Of a stretch of DNA of 64,000 nt, positions 58,634-64,000 are shown in pieces (within the stretch, counting starts at the first letter, position 1; every line of letters begins with the position of its first letter). Position numbers and translations under genes: made by a program. The notes under the pieces were generated by a model. The model saw nothing but the letters and a program-made list of their open reading frames with translations. It had not been told where the DNA came from and searched no databases. This stretch comes from Rhodosporidiobolus odoratus (Eukaryota; Basidiomycota; Microbotryomycetes; Sporidiobolales; Sporidiobolaceae), in contig JAOANU010000012.1 of assembly GCA_034387635.1 (NCBI GenBank), positions 124,001-188,000 on the forward strand. Direction: 5' to 3'.

Positions 58634-59366
58634 AGGATATGAATGGCGGAAGGGTGGGAGGCGAGCGGGCGGAAGGAGGACGGAAGGAGGGAGGAAAGGA
58701 GAAAAGGATCCGATTTGTTTGGTCCAGGGTCCGATCGGAATCAAGCGCGCCTCCGCGTTCCAGCCTCGTTACCTCATTCTGAGATTTAGTGAGCATGCTT
58801 GAGACTGTCTCGCGCTGTTCCCTCTATGCGTGGGTTCGTCGAATCGGATTGTCGGCTGCTTTCGCTTGACAACTTGGCTCGATCACCTCCAGGCGATACC
58901 TATACACCCATATCGGCTCGAGAAAGCTCGCAGCAGTAGTCCCCAGCACGCAAGGACCCCGCCCGGGCTACTGACCGACTTGTTGAACTCGACCGTCCCT
59001 CGTCACTGCGAGCACACGATTCGAGGCCGGCAGAAGCGCTTAGATAGACGCCATCGCGTTCACACGCCGCTAAGGTGAGCTCTGACCACTAGGCCAGTCA
59101 AATGCGCTCGGCGGGCGCGTCACAAAGGTTGAACGCCAAGTGGGGGAGTTCATGCATCATGCCGGCACAGCTAAGAGCAAAGAGCAGTCTGGGTCGGGGG
59201 CAAGCTAACGAGGGAGGGTTACCTGTGCTCAGAGTACTGGCCTGCTCGTTTCGCTCGTCTCCCTGCAGTCCATCGTTTCTCCCCAATGACCTTTGGCTCA
59301 CCTCCCTGTACTCCTCGCAGAGTCCCCTTTCCTGCCCAGCACCCCTTCTCACCCATAGAGTAGACC
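58634..59366. other. Intergenic upstream of the coronin-7 gene
   Basis: 733 bp. GA-rich at 58650-58710 just after the Clr2 stop. Then mixed sequence with no supported gene; it should contain the coronin-7 promoter and leader. Confidence 0.5.
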
Positions 59367-62300
59367 ATGCCTCCCCGCTTCTGGTCCTCGCCTTACAAGA
59401 ATGCCGTCGTCACCCCGGCCAAAGTACGTTGTCCTCCTTTCTCTTTCCCGGATTTCCTTTTCTCCAGAGGCACCCGTCAAGCTGCTCTCGCACCGCTCGA
59501 CGCTCGTACTGACCTTCTTATCGCGCAGCGCGAAGGGTGGTACTCGGAGCTACCGGTCGCTGCTGCTGTTGCAAACGAAACGAGTGACGGGATCATCGCG
59601 ACCGGCGAATACTGGCTAGCTCTGGGTGGTGCTTCTGGTGCGCAGTTTGTCCTACGCCCTCACTGGTGGTGCCTGACTGTTGCGCTCCTACAGGCTCTCT
59701 CGTTGCGCTACCCTACTCCGCTGCACCCGGCAAATACGCTTCTCGAGTCCCCACTCTCTCAACGGGACTGCGAAGCATCACCTCTTACACCACCGGCGCC
59801 TTTTCCGATCTAGTATACGTTGGAGGTGAAGGCGGTACTGTCAACGTTTTCGACCTGCCACCTTCATCCGCCTTTTCACCCGACGCTCCATCCGCCTTTT
59901 CCCCTACTCCCCTTGTCAGCCTCGACGCCGGTACGGGCAAACCAATCGACGTCGTCACCCCTCACCCACTCGCTTCTTCCTTCGCCCTCACCGTGTCAGG
60001 CTCGACTCTGTCTCTGTTTGACGTTGCGAGCGGGAAGAGCGAGGCGGTCAAGGGGCTGGAGATGCCGGTGCTGGCTTGGAGCGCGCAGTGGAGTGCTGAT
60101 GGAAGGTTGATCACTACGACTGGGCGCGATGGGAAGCTTAGGGTGTGGGATGTTCGGCAGGGAGATGGGGTAGCTGCGGTGCGTCGGAGTGACTTCATTG
60201 CTTTTCTCGCGGACCAGTCACAAGATGGTTTGCGACTGATGCTACATTCTGCTTCGCGACCAATACACAGGAGACCACCGCCCATACCGGCACCAAACCC
60301 TCACGGCATGTTCACTTCGCTCCTACCACCTCTTCTGCTCAACAGCTCTTCAGTACCGGTTTCTCCCGTACCCGTGACCGCGAATACTCGCTCTTCGACC
60401 TGCGCTCTCTCGATCGTGCTGTCAAGACTCAGCGGCTAGACAACAACACGGGTGTTCTGCAGCCGTTGCTGGACGAGAGTAGGGGAATCGTTTATCTTGC
60501 TGGAAGGGGCGACATGACCCTTCGCTGGGTGGAGGTAGGTGGCCCGGCGGTCTTTACTGAAGGTGAGCTGCGCCGGCCTATTCCCTCCACGTCTCCTTTG
60601 TCCTCAGGACTACCGGACCTGACCTTCTCAACCCCGCCGCTCTCAAACACCAGGTGCCGCCCCCCTCCCCGCCCCTATTCTCTCCGCCGCTATCCTCCCT
60701 CCTCAAGCTCAACAAACACACCTCGACCTCATGCAAGCCGAGATCAACCGGCTCATGGTTCTCTGCCCCGCTGAAAATGCGGTCGTACCCGTTGAGGTCA
60801 AGGTGCCGAGAAGGCAGTATGTTGATTTCCACAGGGATTTGTACCCGCCGTCGCGTGCTGGAGGTATGTGATGCGCTCGTTACTTGTCTGCCCCTGCCTC
60901 CAGCTGACAATACGTGTCTCGTGCGCAGCTCCTGTGCTCTCTTCCTCGGCTTGGCTCGCTGGCATAAACTCGGAGGACGTAACGCCAGTCGAGAAAGTTC
61001 AGCTTGAGCCCGGGAAGAGCTGGCCGCAGAAGGAGAAACCGACGCGGACTGTAGGAGGGAAGCGATCGCCGGCCCAAGCGGCGGCAGGCGCAGAACAGAA
61101 GGAGGAACTCGCACCGGCAGTTCCTGTCGTCTCCGCAGCGGCTGCATCATCGCAACTTGCAGCAGCACCGGTGTCAGCTGCTTCGCCGCCGGCCGTCGCG
61201 CCCTCTTCCACCCGGCCGGCTTCAATCGCAAGTCCTCCTCTTTCCGAAGCCAGTCTCAGCAAGGAGGAGCCGCCGACAGCGGCTCTCTCGTCTCTTGACC
61301 TGGACGACAAGCAGATCAGGCCCTCCTTCGGTGGGGCAACGAAGGGTGCGACACCGTCTACGTCTGCTCCTTCGCCTGTCCATACCGCTCCCGCCACCTC
61401 TACGTCTCCCAGCCCAGCGCCCCACTCTGCTGCGACTCGCTTCAAGGCACCGGTCGCTGCTCTAGCCTTGCCCAAGGCTCCTAGCCCCGGCGAGCCTTTC
61501 AACCCCGGCTGGTCTCGCAAATTCCTCACAGGCAAGACTCCACTCAAGCCTGACTACTTCGACATCAAGGATTTGAGCGCAACGACGAGTGCCGAGGTCG
61601 TGCTGTTGAAGGTATGTTGCGAGTCTCCTTGTCAAGACCTTCTCAACTTGCGTCCCCCTGTTTGGGCTAAGAGGCTGATCATCCTCTCCGGCTTTCTTTG
61701 TAGGCCACACCAACGTACCTCCTCTATCCTCTCTCCGGCCCCGGGGGTCGTCTCGCCATCCACCCCCTCTCCCGAAAAGGCCGCCTCCCTACGCGCCCTC
61801 CGGCCCTTCAAACCGGTGCCACAGTAGTAGACTTCGAAGTCGACCCTTTCGGAGGGGAGAAGGTGTTTGTGGCGGGCGATGATGGAAATGTTAGGGTTTT
61901 TGAGTTGCCGAAGGAGGTTGGGGAGGGGTGGGAGGAAGAGGTCAATGGGCTGAACGGGAAGGTGTTGAGCGGTGAGTCGTTTTCCTATACACCGCTTCAA
62001 TCGCCCTCGCTGACGGGTCTTGATTCTGCATTGTATAACTGACATGGTCTCGCAGATCCCAAGATGGACCGCATCAACGCCCTCGCTCATCATCCCGCTG
62101 CGAAGGACGTCCTTCTCTCAGTCTCGGACGACCATGGTAGCCCCACGGCGAGGCTGTGGGACGTAGCCAGGGGAGAAGTGCTTGTGCAGGCTGATCTGCC
62201 GAAAGGAGGCGTACGTACTCTCTTACCTGGATGCCGACATACTGCTAACCATGTCACTCGTTGCCGGTAGGTCTCTTCTGTTACCTGGTCGCCCGATGGC

Positions 62301-63378
62301 CGCCTCCTCGCCGTTTCGACCAAGAACAAACAGATCCACATTCTCGACCCTCGCAGCCCATCCACCCTCTTCTCCTCCCCCTCTCACGACTCGGTCCGCC
62401 CAGTCCGCCTAGCCTGGGCCTCTGATTCTCACCTCATCTCCACCGGATTCAACCGCACCGCCTCTCGCGAATTCGTCCTCTACAAGCTCGACCACGCAAG
62501 CGAGGCCCTCTCCGTGTCGGCGAAACAAAGTCTCGATGTCTCTCCCGCACCCCTCTTCCCTTACTTCGACCTTGACACTCGCATTCTCCTCCTCTACTCT
62601 CGCGGAGAACGGAGTTGTCTCGCCTACGAAGTCGACTTGGAAGACAAAGGGAGCAAAGCGCCGTTTGCGAAGTTACCGTCGTTCGATCATGGGACGTTGC
62701 AGTCTGCGTTTGCGTTCATGCCGAAGACGAGGGTGGATGTCAAGGCGGTCGAGGTTATCAAAGCGCTGCGATTGACGCCGAACGAGGTTCAGGAAGTTAG
62801 CTTTACGATTCCGAGGGCCAAGGTCAGCCCACATTCCGATTACTTCAGTCTCGTTTGTCGATGATTGACTGACTTTGGGACATACAGGCCGATTTTTTCC
62901 AGAATGACATTTTCGTACCGACTCGTGAGACTGAGACCCCGAGTATGACAGCGCAAGACTACAAGGAAGGGAAGGACACGCCGCTGAGAATGGTGGATCT
63001 GGGACCGGAAGGGATGACGCTGTGTACGCTGACTCGAGCGCGCTTCCTCCCTTGGCACTCTACTGACCATTGAACTGCTCGCGTGCAGTGTCTGATGCGC
63101 CGGTGCAGCAGAAGACAGTGTCCACCCGCTCGCAGGTGGATTCTTCCTCTCCTTGCGCCTCGATTTTCCCTCGGCTGCATGTATGCTGACCTTGCTAACC
63201 CCTCCCCTTGCAGATCAAACAAGACGGCCTCACCGATTCCCAACGCGAAAAAGCGTACCTCGACAACCTCTTCCAATCGGCCAAGGCAGAAGGGAAACAA
63301 TCCGACGACTCGGAGGAGGACGTTGGGCGAAAGCACCAGGCGCCAAAGTATGACAGTGGGGAGGATTCAGATTGGTAG
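59367..63378 (+). CDS. Coronin-7-type tandem-propeller actin regulator
   Basis: ATG at 59367, TAG at 63376-63378, about ten short introns. It begins with the coronin signature (MPPRFWSSPYKNAVVTPAK), then a first WD40 propeller (LVYVGGEGGTVNVFDL, AWSAQWSADGRLITTTGRDG, LRVWDVR, FSRTREYSLFDLRSLDRA-like). The coronin extension follows (YVDFHRDLYPPSRAG, SSSAWLAGINSEDVTPVEKV), then an A/P/S-rich linker and a second propeller (VAGDDGNVRVFELPKE, ALAHHPAAKDVLLSVSDDHG, VTWSPDGRLLAVSTKNKQIH). The second extension has KADFFQNDIFVPTRE. The protein ends in an acidic tail (DDSEEDVG; DSGEDSDW). Two propellers plus two extensions define the CORO7/POD-1 class, which regulates F-actin and Golgi or endosomal trafficking. 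Exon borders are approximate. Confidence 0.88.
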
Positions 63379-63527
63379 GTCGGAAGGGCTACATTTGGTT
63401 TACGATGCAAGGAAGTTTTTGGATACAAGTAGCAACAAGAGAGTCTAGATGCGAGGGTGGAAAGGGTATGTTGAGCACAATTCGGTTCGAGGGAGGGTTG
63501 ACACGATGAAGGCGAGACGGTAACAAG

Positions 63528-64000
63528 CTAGACTTGGGCACGCGAAGCGGGAGTATGAATGGAAAACTGCCTCTGCACTTCCTCCGGTAGCAGCGATTCG
63601 TAGTAAGCATCCTTGTCGTCCCGCTCGTCCCACTCTTCTTCGTCTTCGTCTTCCTCCTGATGCGCCGTTTGTGTTGGGCGTGGGGGAGGGCGTTTGTGGG
63701 TTGCAGCTGGTGAGAGGGGCAGAGGAAGCAGCTCGGCGTCGTCCTCGTAGCGGAGCATCTTGCCCCTCCTGGACGCCGTCGAACTCTTTGCCGCCGAAGT
63801 CGCGGCGGCTGTCTTCTTGCGAGCGGCGCGGGTGACGGCAGACACCTTATTCGGGTCGAGCCCGAGCTGGGTCCTTCGAGTCTTTTCCTGCGATTCTCGC
63901 CAGAGACGGGTGATTTCGGCGGGCGAAGAGGAAGTCTGAGCAAGGAGGAAAGCGGTATCGTCGACTCGGTGTCGTTCTCCAAGGACATCCGATTCAGAGA
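63528..64000 (-). CDS. C-terminal part of an unrecognised protein (5' end beyond window)
   Basis: Open frame on the minus strand from the right edge to TAG 63528-63530, convergent with the coronin-7 gene (149 bp apart). It reads DDTAFLLAQTSSSPAEITRL, WRESQEKTRRTQLGLDPNKV, a basic A/K/S-rich patch (ARKKTAAATSAAKSS, SRRGKMLRY) and an acidic run (QEEDEDEEEWDERDD), ending YESLLPEEVQRQFSIHTPAS. The basic and acidic patches suggest a nuclear protein, but no family is recognised. Confidence 0.65.
   Translation of the reverse strand, partial: SESDVLGERHRVDDTAFLLAQTSSSPAEITRLWRESQEKTRRTQLGLDPNKVSAVTRAARKKTAAATSAAKSSTASRRGKMLRYEDDAELLPLPLSPAATHKRPPPRPTQTAHQEEDEDEEEWDERDDKDAYYESLLPEEVQRQFSIHTPASRAQV

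Overview
The window looks like a chromosome segment of a GC-rich basidiomycete yeast, probably Pucciniomycotina (a Rhodotorula/Sporobolomyces/Leucosporidium-type red yeast or relative). The grounds are dense single-copy genes on both strands, many short GT-AG introns (often GTGCGT, GTAAGT or GTACGT donors), long low-complexity insertions in conserved proteins, and fungal families such as Vts1, Clr2 and Etr1. The genus is an inference; no rRNA or other marker gene is present.

Left housekeeping block (1-28.6 kb). The end of a BUB3 spindle-checkpoint gene (-) is divergent from a CFAP20/BUG22-domain gene (+). Then come the RNA-binding SAM protein VTS1 (-), a 9.7-kb ZW10/DSL1 tether gene (-), a 3-dehydroshikimate-dehydratase-like TIM-barrel gene (-), a Clr2-type silencing factor (-), a ZC3H3-type five-CCCH-finger protein (+) and mitochondrial enoyl reductase ETR1/MECR (-).

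Accessory island (about 28.7-49.3 kb). About 1.2-kb arms in inverted orientation (28660-29853 and 48061-49262) bound a 20-kb block. Each arm carries a tRNA-like element. Inside lie a decayed LINE (RT, RNase H, zinc finger), a 247-bp CT microsatellite, a very young Copia element (identical-length 412-bp LTRs with one visible difference, TSD ACCCC, one in-frame TGA) and an unrecognised multi-exon gene. The promoter and 5' exons of that gene are triplicated in tandem (unit about 1.57 kb) up to the right arm.

Right housekeeping block (49.6-64 kb). p24 cargo receptor ERV25 (-) and HOPS/CORVET subunit VPS16 (+) share a 270-bp divergent promoter. They are followed by a second Clr2-family gene (+), a coronin-7-type tandem WD40 actin regulator (+) and the 3' end of an unrecognised gene (-).

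Three genes act in membrane traffic: the ZW10/Dsl1 tether of COPI vesicles at the ER, ERV25 and VPS16. Two Clr2 paralogues, putative heterochromatin factors, flank the transposon island. The most striking observations are the huge ZW10/DSL1 insertion with about 13 acidic tryptophan motifs, read as an expanded COPI-catching lasso, and the inverted-arm island with its unknown, partly triplicated gene.
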